From Candidatus Omnitrophota bacterium (GTDB lineage Bacteria; Omnitrophota; Gorgyraeia; Duberdicusellales; 4484-171), in the NCBI GenBank assembly GCA_023228195.1, contig JALOBR010000050.1, positions 1-9,835 of the forward strand: 9,835 nt of DNA, given 5' to 3'. This document shows, piece after piece, positions 1-6,967 of this stretch. The number at the start of each line of letters is the position of its first letter. Within the stretch, counting starts at the first letter, position 1. The translations under genes and the position numbers were made by a program. Below the pieces are notes generated by a model. The model made no database searches. It saw only the letters and a list, made by a program, of their open reading frames with translations, and was not told the DNA's origin.

Positions 1-7
1 ATAATTT

Positions 8-529
8 ATGAAAAAAGCAGTCACATTGATGGAGCTTACCATGGCGATTGCCCTTATGGGGGTTGTTGTGCTTGGTGTTGCTTCTTTTGATGTCGGCAGC
101 AGAAGATTTTTACAGTCTTCAGAGCGCAATACACTGGTACTTAACGAGGCGACGTTAATTATGGACCGTATTTCAAAAGATGCCCTTACGGCAGTCGGCA
201 GAGTAAATGCCGCCGCAATTGCGGTTGCCGGTAATACCGTAACAATTAATCAGGATACAAATAACGATGGGGTGGTTGATACTGTTGTTGTTTATTCTCT
301 GGCCGGCAATCAACTCAGAAGGACTGTTGGAGCAAATGTAGAAGTTTTAACTAATAGGGCTACTGGTTTTGTAATTGGTAATCAGATAGGCAATACCGTT
401 CCAGTTATATTGACTTTGGTTTTTGATGTAGCACTGCCTCGCAATACTGTTCAAGACCGCGCCGCAAATAACAATCCCCAAGTTCAGGTTCAAAGCAACA
501 TGGAAGTTCCTGGCTGGTCGCTAAGCTAA
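8..529 (+). CDS. Type IV pilin-like (pseudopilin) protein with prepilin cleavage motif
   Basis: This 173-residue protein begins with a short basic leader (MKKA) followed by VTLMEL and a hydrophobic helix to about residue 25. That is the class III signal of type IV pilins and type II secretion pseudopilins. Glutamate is at +5 if prepilin peptidase cuts after Ala4; alanine replaces the usual glycine at -1. Residues 83-91 (D-x-N-x-D-G-x-x-D) resemble a calcium-binding loop and are followed by YSLAGNQLRRT, a pattern common in minor pilins of the PilW/GspJ type. The length suits a minor pilin or pseudopilin acting in the inner membrane and periplasm. An in-frame stop at 2-4 shows the frame cannot extend upstream, so ATG at 8 is the first start. 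Any ribosome-binding site lies outside the window. Whether it serves a pilus or a secretion system cannot be decided here. Confidence 0.8.
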   Translation: MKKAVTLMELTMAIALMGVVVLGVASFDVGSRRFLQSSERNTLVLNEATLIMDRISKDALTAVGRVNAAAIAVAGNTVTINQDTNNDGVVDTVVVYSLAGNQLRRTVGANVEVLTNRATGFVIGNQIGNTVPVILTLVFDVALPRNTVQDRAANNNPQVQVQSNMEVPGWSLS

Positions 530-572
530 TTCCCTCCCAGTTTATACATACCTAAAGTTAATATCGAATATC

Positions 573-600
573 TTGTCTGTATTTAAATTATTGGTATAAT
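573..600 (+). promoter_or_regulatory. Sigma70-like promoter for the barrel protein gene
   Basis: TTGTCT (573-578) and a perfect TATAAT (595-600) are separated by 16 bases. The -10 box overlaps the in-frame ATG at 599, so that ATG cannot lie in a transcript made from this promoter. The predicted start of transcription, near 607, leaves only about four bases before ATG 611. No Shine-Dalgarno sequence is present. Confidence 0.6.
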
Positions 601-610
601 GCATTTTGAT

Positions 611-1288
611 ATGCGTAAATTATTTTTATTTTTTATCTTGTTGTTACAAGTTTCATCTGTATCCGCAGCGCCGGCCTACGGCACAAAGATGCCGCAAAAG
701 AAACAATTTTTCACCGGCCTGCAAAACCATACACTTTTGAAGCGATACCTTGAGGATAATTACGGGAAAGTCCGTAGCAGCCAGAATTTTCTTCTTGTTT
801 CATACGGAATTTTCGATTGGCTTTCTGTTGATTTAAAAGGAGGCGCCGGTGATATAAAACAGCATCCACTTGGCGTGGCAGAAGTTGATTATTCAACCGG
901 TTTTTCCGGAGGCTATGGTTTTCGTCTTCGCCTTTTAAATAAGGAAAAAACAAAAGTAGTATTTGGTTTTCAACACATAAGCGTTCACCCTAAAAGAACG
1001 TATGTTGCGGGCGTAAAAAATAAAGCCATATTGGATGATTGGCAAGTGTCGATGCTAGCCTCTTACGATTTAAAATATCTAACGCCCTATCTAGGCACAA
1101 GATGGTCGCGGGTTGATTATATCCATTGGGTGGATGAGGTACGAAAGCGCAAAATGTCCGATCTTTCCAGGTCGGTTGGGCTGATTTTCGGGTTCGATGT
1201 ACCTTTTACAGAAAAAATGTGGTTAAATCTCGAAGGGCAATTTTTTGACAGCGACGCATTCGCCTGCAGTCTTAACTATAGCTTTTAA
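611..1288 (+). CDS. Exported protein, probable small outer-membrane beta-barrel, function unknown
   Basis: The 225-residue product starts with a typical Sec signal peptide: MRK, then a run of F/L/I, ending VSSVSA before APAYG (cut near residue 19-20). The rest alternates polar and hydrophobic residues in short strands rich in aromatics and glycine (for example FSGGYGFRLRLL and YLTPYLGTRW). It ends in NYSF, and a C-terminal phenylalanine is the usual barrel-insertion signal. I therefore infer an outer-membrane barrel of about eight strands, but I recognise no named family. ATG 611 is preferred over ATG 599 because the -10 box covers 599-600 and because starting at 611 puts MRK directly before the hydrophobic core. 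The FAD oxidoreductase gene follows after 29 bases and has its own -10 box. Confidence 0.65.
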   Translation: MRKLFLFFILLLQVSSVSAAPAYGTKMPQKKQFFTGLQNHTLLKRYLEDNYGKVRSSQNFLLVSYGIFDWLSVDLKGGAGDIKQHPLGVAEVDYSTGFSGGYGFRLRLLNKEKTKVVFGFQHISVHPKRTYVAGVKNKAILDDWQVSMLASYDLKYLTPYLGTRWSRVDYIHWVDEVRKRKMSDLSRSVGLIFGFDVPFTEKMWLNLEGQFFDSDAFACSLNYSF

Positions 1289-1301
1289 ACTACGGGTTTT
1301 A

Positions 1302-1307
1302 TATAAT
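1302..1307 (+). promoter_or_regulatory. -10 box directly before the FAD oxidoreductase gene
   Basis: A perfect TATAAT lies ten bases before ATG 1318, with no purine-rich ribosome-binding site between. I see no convincing -35 hexamer 16-18 bases upstream, so this is weaker than the other promoters. The spacing matches that of the barrel gene (595-600 to 611) and would give a leader of about four bases. Confidence 0.4.
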
Positions 1308-1317
1308 TCCCGCCTTT

Positions 1318-2784
1318 ATGATTATAAAAACAAAAAAAGACGAATTCGAAAGTTATCTTGAGGATACTTCCAATCTAAAAGGAAACGCATCTTCATTATG
1401 TATCGTAAAAAGCAAGAATGAATTGGTAGATCTTATCAGGGATTTTAATAAACATAAAACACCCTTTACGCTTTCCGCCGGAAGGACCGGTACTACCGGG
1501 GGATGTGTTCCTTTGGGGGGAGCCATTATCTCAACAGAGGAGTTTAAAAGCATTATAGAGGTTGATAAAAAAAATAAAACTATTTCTCTTGAAACCGGCC
1601 TGACTTTTAAAGAGCTTGAGGAAAATGCAGTTAAAAATAATCTTATATTACGTGCCGCGCCCACGGAAAGTCTTGCTTTCCTTGGAGGAGCAATTTCTAC
1701 TTGCGCCTCTGGCGTGCGCGGTTTTGGCTATGGTTCTATCAGGAATTATGTTTCAGAAATAGAAATAGTTTTACCGACAGGCGAACCAATTATTATAAAG
1801 CGGGGGGATATTTTTTCAAAAGCAAGATTGTTTGATTTCAAATATCAAGGAAAAAATTTTAAATTCAGGTTACCATCATATATTATGCCGAAAATGAAAT
1901 CACAATCAGGATATTTTGTGCGTGATAATATGGATTTAATTGATTTGTTTATCGGCAGTGAAGGTACTCTTGGTATAGTTGTCGCGGCAAAAATTAACTT
2001 ACAGGACAAGCCGGTTAATGTATTTGATGGTCTTATTTTCTTTAAAAATGAAACCGACGGGTTGGAATTTATAACGAAAATAAAAAAATTAAAAGAAAAA
2101 AAATCATTAGATCCGACATCTTTAGAATTTTTTGATAAAAATTCTTTAGGTATGCTTAAAGGAGAGTACTCATTCGTACCTGCTGTCGAATGTGCTGTTT
2201 ATTTCGAGCAGGCCGTTGAAACTTTAGATAATCTAAATACGTTGATGGATGAATGGGCTAGGTTGATAGAGGAGGCAGGAGCGCTTATGGAGAAAAGCCT
2301 TTTGGCGGATACGCCAAAAGAAAGGGAAAAGATTTTTGAATTTCGCCATAGATTACCGCAGGCTATTAATGAATATTTAAGAAGTTACAAGCAACTTAAA
2401 ACCGCCGTTGATTGTGCGGTGCCGCATAAAGCATTTCCGAATATGTATAATTTTTATAAAGAAAAAGCAAAAGAGTCAGGCATCCATTATGTGAATTTCG
2501 GGCATATCGGAGAAGAGCATCTACATTTCAATTTTCTGCCTAAGAGCAATGAGGAAAGTATTAAAGCAAAAAAATATATGGAGATTTTTTGCAAGAAAGC
2601 AGTGTCTTTGGGCGGCACAGTTTCGGCAGAGCATGGGATAGGGAAAATAAAGAAACCGTATTTAAAAATTATGTATAGCGAAGCTCAAATAAAGGAAATG
2701 GCGCGTTTGAAGAAGTATTTTGATCCCGATTGCCTTATGGGGCTGGATAATATATTTGAGAAAGAAATATTATCTACGATTTGA
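1318..2784 (+). CDS. FAD-binding oxidoreductase, GlcD/D-lactate dehydrogenase type
   Basis: This 488-residue protein has the two-part architecture of the VAO/PCMH flavoprotein family. The N-terminal FAD-binding domain carries the pyrophosphate-binding loop SAGRTGTTGGC (residues 53-63), LGGAISTCASG near 122-132 and GSEGTLG (213-219). The C-terminal FAD-oxidase domain carries a histidine cluster at 394-406 (FGHIGEEHLHF) and AEHGIGK at 437-443. Members oxidise 2-hydroxy acids such as glycolate, D-lactate or D-2-hydroxyglutarate and pass electrons to quinone, cytochrome or a partner protein. The substrate cannot be read from the sequence. No signal peptide and no fused iron-sulphur domain are present, and no GlcE/GlcF-like partner is adjacent. 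The first histidine motif reads GHIGEEHLH where many relatives have HxGDGNxH; the histidines are kept. The length is normal for the family. Confidence 0.87.
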   Translation: MIIKTKKDEFESYLEDTSNLKGNASSLCIVKSKNELVDLIRDFNKHKTPFTLSAGRTGTTGGCVPLGGAIISTEEFKSIIEVDKKNKTISLETGLTFKELEENAVKNNLILRAAPTESLAFLGGAISTCASGVRGFGYGSIRNYVSEIEIVLPTGEPIIIKRGDIFSKARLFDFKYQGKNFKFRLPSYIMPKMKSQSGYFVRDNMDLIDLFIGSEGTLGIVVAAKINLQDKPVNVFDGLIFFKNETDGLEFITKIKKLKEKKSLDPTSLEFFDKNSLGMLKGEYSFVPAVECAVYFEQAVETLDNLNTLMDEWARLIEEAGALMEKSLLADTPKEREKIFEFRHRLPQAINEYLRSYKQLKTAVDCAVPHKAFPNMYNFYKEKAKESGIHYVNFGHIGEEHLHFNFLPKSNEESIKAKKYMEIFCKKAVSLGGTVSAEHGIGKIKKPYLKIMYSEAQIKEMARLKKYFDPDCLMGLDNIFEKEILSTI

Positions 2785-2928
2785 AATTACTAGGAAATGG
2801 CGGGAGTTAATCATCCGCCGGAAATTAATTCGTATAAATTTGTGATTGCTTATTTTTCGTCTTATGTTATATTGAGTGATGGGTTGTAAATTTTTACCCT
2901 GATTATTTCGATTCCGGCCAAAATTGAG

Positions 2929-2957
2929 TTGATACTGCTTTTTACTTACTATACAAT
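2929..2957 (+). promoter_or_regulatory. Promoter of the PiT-DUF47 operon (leaderless)
   Basis: TTGATA (2929-2934) and TACAAT (2952-2957) are separated by exactly 17 bases. The -10 box ends six bases before ATG 2964, so the predicted +1 is the A of the start codon. No Shine-Dalgarno sequence lies in AAGCTG before the ATG. I see no obvious Pho box next to it. Confidence 0.6.
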
Positions 2958-2963
2958 AAGCTG

Positions 2964-3941
2964 ATGGATTTTCTAATTATAGGTATTGCTGTGGCAATGA
3001 GTTTGGCGGTTGGTTGGTCCATAGGGGCTAATGATGCCGCCAATTCCTTGGGTACCGCTGTTGGTTCGCGTGTATTGAGTCTAAAACAAGCGATATTTTT
3101 GATTGCTTTGTTCGGTTTTTTAGGGGCGAGTCTGCAGGGGTCTTATGTGGTTGCAACCATAGGTAAAGGTATTGTGCCGCTTAATGAGCTTAGTAAAAAT
3201 AATTCCAGAAATATTGCCTTTATCGCCAGTTTTGCCGCATGCCTTTGGGTTATGCTTGCAACGCACTGGAAAATGCCTATTTCTACCAGTCATTCCATCG
3301 TCGGTGCGGTAGCTGGAGCAGGCCTTGCCATGGCTGCGCCCGTAAAATGGAAAGTATTGGGAGATATCTTTATGTGTTGGATTTTAACTCCCGTAGGTGC
3401 GGCGATATTGGGATATATATTTTTTCGTGTATTGCAAAATATTTTACCCCGGATAATCCCGCGCAGGTATTTTAAACAGACCATTGCAACCCTTATCGTC
3501 ATAAGCGGTTGTTATGTCGCTTTTACCTGGGGGTCTAATGATGTAGCGAATTCTATCGGGGTTTTAGTTGGAGCCGAAATAATTTCTCCTAAGATTTGTC
3601 TTATTTTGGGAGGGGCTGCTATAGTTTTAGGTATTGTGACTTGGGGGTATAAAGTTATTGAAACTATAGGTTCAGAGATTATTCATCTTTCGCCGATTAT
3701 GGCATTTTCTGCTCAATTGGCCAGTTCACTCAACGTACATATATATACTTTAATGGGTATACCGGTTTCAACCAGCCATTCCATTGTAGGGGCGATTTGT
3801 GGAATAGGTTTAGTTAAAGGTATCCGCGTATTAAATATGCGTATCATGCGGGATATTGTATTATGTTGGGTAGCAACGCCATTTATTTCCGGATTAATAA
3901 GTTTTATCATATTGAAGGGAATAATATATTTTTTTAAATAG
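2964..3941 (+). CDS. PiT-family inorganic phosphate permease
   Basis: This 325-residue polytopic inner-membrane protein carries the duplicated signature of PiT transporters (sodium- or proton-coupled phosphate uptake, often as metal-phosphate). The first half has GANDAANSLGTAVGSRV (21-37) and PISTSHSIVGA (105-115). The second half repeats them as GSNDVANSIGVLVGAE (190-205) and PVSTSHSIVGA (267-277). This internal inverted-topology duplication is diagnostic. The length fits the short bacterial and archaeal type without the large central loop of E. coli PitA. It is the first gene of a unit with the PhoU-like gene 9 bases downstream, the usual partner of such permeases. The ATG fits both the predicted leaderless transcript and the family N-terminus. 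Phosphate is the most likely substrate; sulfate is transported by some relatives. Confidence 0.93.
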   Translation: MDFLIIGIAVAMSLAVGWSIGANDAANSLGTAVGSRVLSLKQAIFLIALFGFLGASLQGSYVVATIGKGIVPLNELSKNNSRNIAFIASFAACLWVMLATHWKMPISTSHSIVGAVAGAGLAMAAPVKWKVLGDIFMCWILTPVGAAILGYIFFRVLQNILPRIIPRRYFKQTIATLIVISGCYVAFTWGSNDVANSIGVLVGAEIISPKICLILGGAAIVLGIVTWGYKVIETIGSEIIHLSPIMAFSAQLASSLNVHIYTLMGIPVSTSHSIVGAICGIGLVKGIRVLNMRIMRDIVLCWVATPFISGLISFIILKGIIYFFK

Positions 3942-3945
3942 GAGG
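3940..3945 (+). promoter_or_regulatory. Shine-Dalgarno site that decides a GTG start
   Basis: AGGAGG, five bases before GTG 3951, overlaps the TAG stop of the permease (3939-3941). It supports the GTG over the in-frame ATG at 3960 and suggests translational coupling. Its strength contrasts with the absence of such a site before the first gene of the unit. Confidence 0.8.
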
Positions 3946-3950
3946 TAGCT

Positions 3951-4619
3951 GTGAAAGAAATGAGAAATATATTTGGTTGGCTGGGAATGGCTGAAGAGAA
4001 GGAGATCCTACAGTATGCACAAAAACACGTGGAAGAAACCTACAAAACAGTAACTTTTTTTTCGGAAGCAGTCAAGGCATTCGTAAACGGGGATTTAAAC
4101 GCTCAAGTATCGGCGACTGAGAAAGTACGTGAAAGCGAGCATCAGGCCGATATTTTAAGGTCAGAAATGGTAAACAAGCTTTCTGCGGGGCTGTTTCTCC
4201 CGCCGGACAGAGAAGACCTTATGCATTTCGCTCAGACTTTAGATAAAATAGCGGACTGGACTAATGGAGCTGCCAGGCTTTTAGGCTTTATTGAGCACAA
4301 GCTTCCCGACAGTGTACTTAAGAATATCTCTTTATCGACCGAATTAATTGTTACAGCAAGCTCAAAGCTAAAAGATGCAATCCATTCTCTTACCGCCAAT
4401 GATCTTAAAAAAGCATTGTCTAACTGTGAAGAAGTTGATCGCATCGAACACCAGGCTGACGATCAGAAAAAAACCTTAATTGAAACTATAATACATGCCA
4501 AGCTTGAACCGACAAGCCTTTTACTTAGTTATCAGTTAGCAGAATACCTTGAAGGTGTGACCGATAAGATTGAGGATTCAGCGGATTTTATTAAAGTTAT
4601 AGCTATAAGGTCTAAATAG
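3951..4619 (+). CDS. DUF47 / PhoU-like phosphate transport regulator
   Basis: This 222-residue, almost wholly helical protein matches the DUF47 branch of the PhoU family. It has the paired metal-binding motifs ESEHQAD (61-67) and RIEHQAD (164-170). The matching helices are LDKIADW (97-103) and TDKIEDSAD (204-212), giving two pseudo-symmetric three-helix bundles. Proteins of this kind are soluble, bind metal clusters and are almost always encoded next to a PiT permease, whose activity they are thought to modulate. That is the arrangement here: same strand, 9-base gap, ribosome-binding site overlapping the permease stop. The start is GTG at 3951 because AGGAGG lies at ideal distance. Family assignment is secure; the regulatory mechanism is inferred from relatives. 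Confidence 0.9.
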   Translation: MKEMRNIFGWLGMAEEKEILQYAQKHVEETYKTVTFFSEAVKAFVNGDLNAQVSATEKVRESEHQADILRSEMVNKLSAGLFLPPDREDLMHFAQTLDKIADWTNGAARLLGFIEHKLPDSVLKNISLSTELIVTASSKLKDAIHSLTANDLKKALSNCEEVDRIEHQADDQKKTLIETIIHAKLEPTSLLLSYQLAEYLEGVTDKIEDSADFIKVIAIRSK

Positions 4620-4686
4620 CTTTATTTTAACGAAACTAGCCTTAACGTGTAATTATTTCTGAAGATACCGCTTTTAAACGGGCGGC

Positions 4687-5337
4687 CTAAAAGATAATTT
4701 TTAATTTACTTCCAAAAACATTAGCATCCTTCCAGACATGAGCGCTTTGGTTACTTTCCAGCATGTAGTACAATTCTGCTTTAATGTTTTTAGTTAAATT
4801 TATCCCCAAGCCGGTATAGAGCCTGTTTTTAGTAAAGGAAGTATTATAGAAGTTGACGAAGATTTCATCTGCGACATAAGGCTGTATGTCAAATTTAGTA
4901 AATTTCCATGGTAGCTTTGTTGTGAATTTATTGCGGTATCTCCAGAAATCAGGTTGATAGTCAAAGTGGCGGTATTCAATCCTTGAGCGGTCTTCAAGGT
5001 TAAAGCCAAAAAAATCTCCCTTTAAAGTCGCATTTAAATTAGGTTGGTTTTCTTCTTTGAATTTGTCTTTCTTTTTTTCGTAAACCTGCCGGTATTTTAG
5101 GCTTATATCTAGATGTTTGTTTACGGTATATGTTAAACCCGGCTCGTAGTGATGATAGAAAAATTCGCTTGCGTTATCTCCCCAACGGAATTCTTCATCA
5201 ATAGATATCTTAAATTTATCGTTTATTTTCTTTTCTTGTGATTCTGTGTGCCATACCTGAAAATCACAATCGTCATAAGCGTGCGCAGTATTTATTATGA
5301 GTCCCAAGAAAATAGCGAAGATTTTTATTTTTTTCAT
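4687..5337 (-). CDS. DUF2490-like outer-membrane beta-barrel protein
   Basis: This 216-residue protein has a clear Sec signal peptide (MKK, hydrophobic core, cut after NTAHA at about residue 20). The mature part opens with DCDFQVWHTESQEKKINDK and continues with SIDEEFRWGDNASEFFYHHYEPGLTY. That DFQxW start followed by an E-F-R-x-G stretch is characteristic of the DUF2490 family of small barrels. Alternating strands follow (for example DISLKYRQVY, RYRNKFTTKLPW, IKAELYYMLE) and the protein ends KLKIIF with terminal phenylalanine. The family has no established function. GGGAG lies four bases before the ATG. The gene is convergent with the phosphate operon and divergent from pyrE, with which it may share a promoter region. 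I see no clear terminator in the 67 bases between it and the DUF47 gene. Confidence 0.75.
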   Translation of the reverse strand: MKKIKIFAIFLGLIINTAHAYDDCDFQVWHTESQEKKINDKFKISIDEEFRWGDNASEFFYHHYEPGLTYTVNKHLDISLKYRQVYEKKKDKFKEENQPNLNATLKGDFFGFNLEDRSRIEYRHFDYQPDFWRYRNKFTTKLPWKFTKFDIQPYVADEIFVNFYNTSFTKNRLYTGLGINLTKNIKAELYYMLESNQSAHVWKDANVFGSKLKIIF

Positions 5338-5422
5338 AGTACTCCCAGCGCGGAAAAATGTTTCAAAATGAGGCTAATATTTTTTATTATCTACTATGAG
5401 TATTTTTTCTTTCGTATGCTAT

Positions 5423-5451
5423 AATATATCTATAAAAATTACTCATTGCAA
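5423..5451 (-). promoter_or_regulatory. Possible minus-strand promoter for the DUF2490-like gene
   Basis: On the minus strand TTGCAA (5451-5446) is followed after 17 bases by TATATT (5428-5423). This would start transcription near 5416 and give a leader of about 80 bases. TTGCAA is its own reverse complement and also serves as the candidate -35 of pyrE, so the two genes may share it. The region is AT-rich, so chance matches are likely. Confidence 0.35.
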
Positions 5452-5473
5452 GATTTAATTTTGTAAGTATAAT
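5446..5473 (+). promoter_or_regulatory. Promoter of the pyrE-M48 pair
   Basis: TTGCAA (5446-5451) and a perfect TATAAT (5468-5473) are 16 bases apart. The predicted transcript starts near 5480 and has a leader of about 21 bases containing AAGGAGG. No PyrR-like or attenuator structure fits in so short a leader. Confidence 0.5.
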
Positions 5474-5481
5474 TTTTTTCC

Positions 5482-5488
5482 AAGGAGG
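5482..5488 (+). promoter_or_regulatory. Shine-Dalgarno site of pyrE
   Basis: AAGGAGG is a full match to the anti-Shine-Dalgarno sequence, 12 bases before ATG 5501. That is longer than usual, but the only nearer ATG (5490) lies one base from the site and is out of frame. Confidence 0.7.
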
Positions 5489-5500
5489 AATGCACTAATT

Positions 5501-6037
5501 ATGAGGGATGAACTGCTTTTTTTGTTAAAAAAAGACGCATGGTATAAAGGTGAAGTTAAGCTTTCTTCGGGTAAAACAAGCAATTTCTATATAGACGTAA
5601 GAAGAGTAAGCCTTTCTTCGCAGGGAATTTATCTTATATCGCATCTTATGTGGGAGTTGATAAAAGATGACGGAATTTCGGCAATAGGCGGGCCAACCTT
5701 AGGGGCAGACCCGATAGTTGCCGGGGTGTGCATGGTTTCTCATGTGCAGAAAAAGCCCTTGAATGCATTCCTGATAAGGAAAACTCCAAAAGCCCACGGC
5801 CGGCAGCAATTGATTGAGGGAAAAGAGCTCAAAGCGGGGGACCGCGTTGCGATAGTTGATGATGTGGCAACCAGCGGCTCTTCCCTGATAAAATCGATAG
5901 AAGTATTATCCAAGGAAAGAATACAAATAATAAAAGCTTTGACGGTTATAGACAGAGAAGAGGGCGCCGAGGAGAATTTGGCGAAACTTAATTGCCCGCT
6001 TATTTCGCTTTTTAAAAAAAGCGACTTCTTTGATTAA
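5501..6037 (+). CDS. pyrE: Orotate phosphoribosyltransferase
   Basis: This 178-residue cytosolic type I phosphoribosyltransferase joins orotate and PRPP to give orotidine 5'-phosphate in pyrimidine synthesis. The PRPP-binding motif VAIVDDVATSGSS is at 116-128. The N-terminal substrate region KLSSGKTSNFYIDVRRVSL (20-38) is typical of PyrE. The catalytic flexible loop is at about 93-107 (RKTPKAHGRQQLIEG), with the expected lysine and histidine. IGGPTLGADPI (62-72) matches the conserved PyrE region. It is shorter than the E. coli enzyme (213 residues), like many compact bacterial and archaeal forms. No other pyr gene is adjacent. It is followed after 4 bases by an M48 protease, so the two are probably co-transcribed, a pairing with no obvious metabolic logic. 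The function call is secure from motifs. Confidence 0.92.
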   Translation: MRDELLFLLKKDAWYKGEVKLSSGKTSNFYIDVRRVSLSSQGIYLISHLMWELIKDDGISAIGGPTLGADPIVAGVCMVSHVQKKPLNAFLIRKTPKAHGRQQLIEGKELKAGDRVAIVDDVATSGSSLIKSIEVLSKERIQIIKALTVIDREEGAEENLAKLNCPLISLFKKSDFFD

Positions 6038-6041
6038 ATTG

Positions 6042-6890
6042 ATGATTTTAAAAAGAACACTTAGATTATCAAAACTAAATATTTCTATCTGCTATCCGGT
6101 CCCCTTTAGGCCTCGCCCAGGATTCCTTTCCGTTGCTGCTATTTGTTGCCTGTTTATTGCTGGTTGCGTTAGCACCGAATATAATGTCGGAACTCATCGC
6201 CAGGATATAATTTTCTATTCTACCGAAAAAGAAATCGCGATGGGTCAAGTTATCTCAAAGGAAGTAGCAAAAGAAATGAGAATTTCAAATAACCCTCACG
6301 ACATAGAAAGAATAAATAAAATAGGCAAAAAAATAGTTGAGGTTTGTGACAGAAAGGAAATCAGTTATTATTTCTATGTAATTACCGGTGATGAGAAGGG
6401 TGATACCGAAGATAAAAATGCTTTTAGTGTTCCCGGCGGATACATCTATGTTTATAAAGCGCTGCTTGACGATTTAAACGACGATGAACTTGCGTTTGTC
6501 CTTGCGCACGAAATCGGCCACGTTGTATCGCGTCACGTTATAAAGAAACTGCAGGCTGCAATGGGATATAATCTTTTGATTCTTGCTTCCGGTGCTGCCA
6601 GCCATGATGGCCAGTTTACGCAGGGAGTATCTTTTGCCCTTGCCCAGATTATGGCTGCTTATTCAAGGGAGGATGAATTTAACGCTGATGAAATAGCGGT
6701 TAAATATACGCATGCTTTGGGATTTGACCCAAAAGCAGGCATAAACGTTATGGAGAAATTATATAAAGAAAATAAGAAAAGAATATACCCGATTTCCTAT
6801 TTCAGGACTCATCCTTATACCGCGCAAAGAATAGCTCACATTAAAGAAACGCTGCATCTGCCCTTGGATGTGGCGGATTATATTAATTAA
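6042..6890 (+). CDS. M48-family zinc metalloprotease, lipoprotein, LoiP/YggG-like
   Basis: This 282-residue protein has the M48 active site HEIGH (156-160) inside LAHEIGHVVSRHV. The third zinc ligand is Glu212 in SREDEFNAD, and the conserved FRTHPYTAQRI follows near 254-264. A lipobox IAGC (Cys42) follows a hydrophobic stretch (FLSVAAICCLF), indicating a lipid-anchored periplasmic enzyme. Relatives such as LoiP and BepA degrade or help assemble outer-membrane proteins. No TPR domain follows, so it resembles LoiP in size. The region before the hydrophobic core is unusually long (about 27 residues, with YPVPFRPRPG). ATG 6042 lies 4 bases after the pyrE stop. TTG 6030, overlapping pyrE, is possible and would add four residues. 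Neither has a Shine-Dalgarno site, so translation may depend on coupling to pyrE. Confidence 0.87.
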   Translation: MILKRTLRLSKLNISICYPVPFRPRPGFLSVAAICCLFIAGCVSTEYNVGTHRQDIIFYSTEKEIAMGQVISKEVAKEMRISNNPHDIERINKIGKKIVEVCDRKEISYYFYVITGDEKGDTEDKNAFSVPGGYIYVYKALLDDLNDDELAFVLAHEIGHVVSRHVIKKLQAAMGYNLLILASGAASHDGQFTQGVSFALAQIMAAYSREDEFNADEIAVKYTHALGFDPKAGINVMEKLYKENKKRIYPISYFRTHPYTAQRIAHIKETLHLPLDVADYIN

Positions 6891-6967
6891 CCCTGCCGCG
6901 ATTACAAACTTGAAATCACAAAGCTCTAAAAATATTTTTATGTTTATCTATTGTTAGATGCCGCGCA

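Noticed and set aside
599..610. ATG 599 as the start of the barrel protein
   Set aside because: It lies inside the TATAAT box. Starting at 611 gives a better signal peptide.
2799..2819. Terminator after the FAD oxidoreductase (GGCGG/CCGCC)
   Set aside because: Only five base pairs with an 11-base loop and no following T run.
2846..2873. Second promoter upstream of the PiT gene (TTGCTT-16-TATATT)
   Set aside because: The -35 is poor, the region is AT-rich, and a better-placed promoter lies directly before the gene. Bases 2785-2928 otherwise show no gene.
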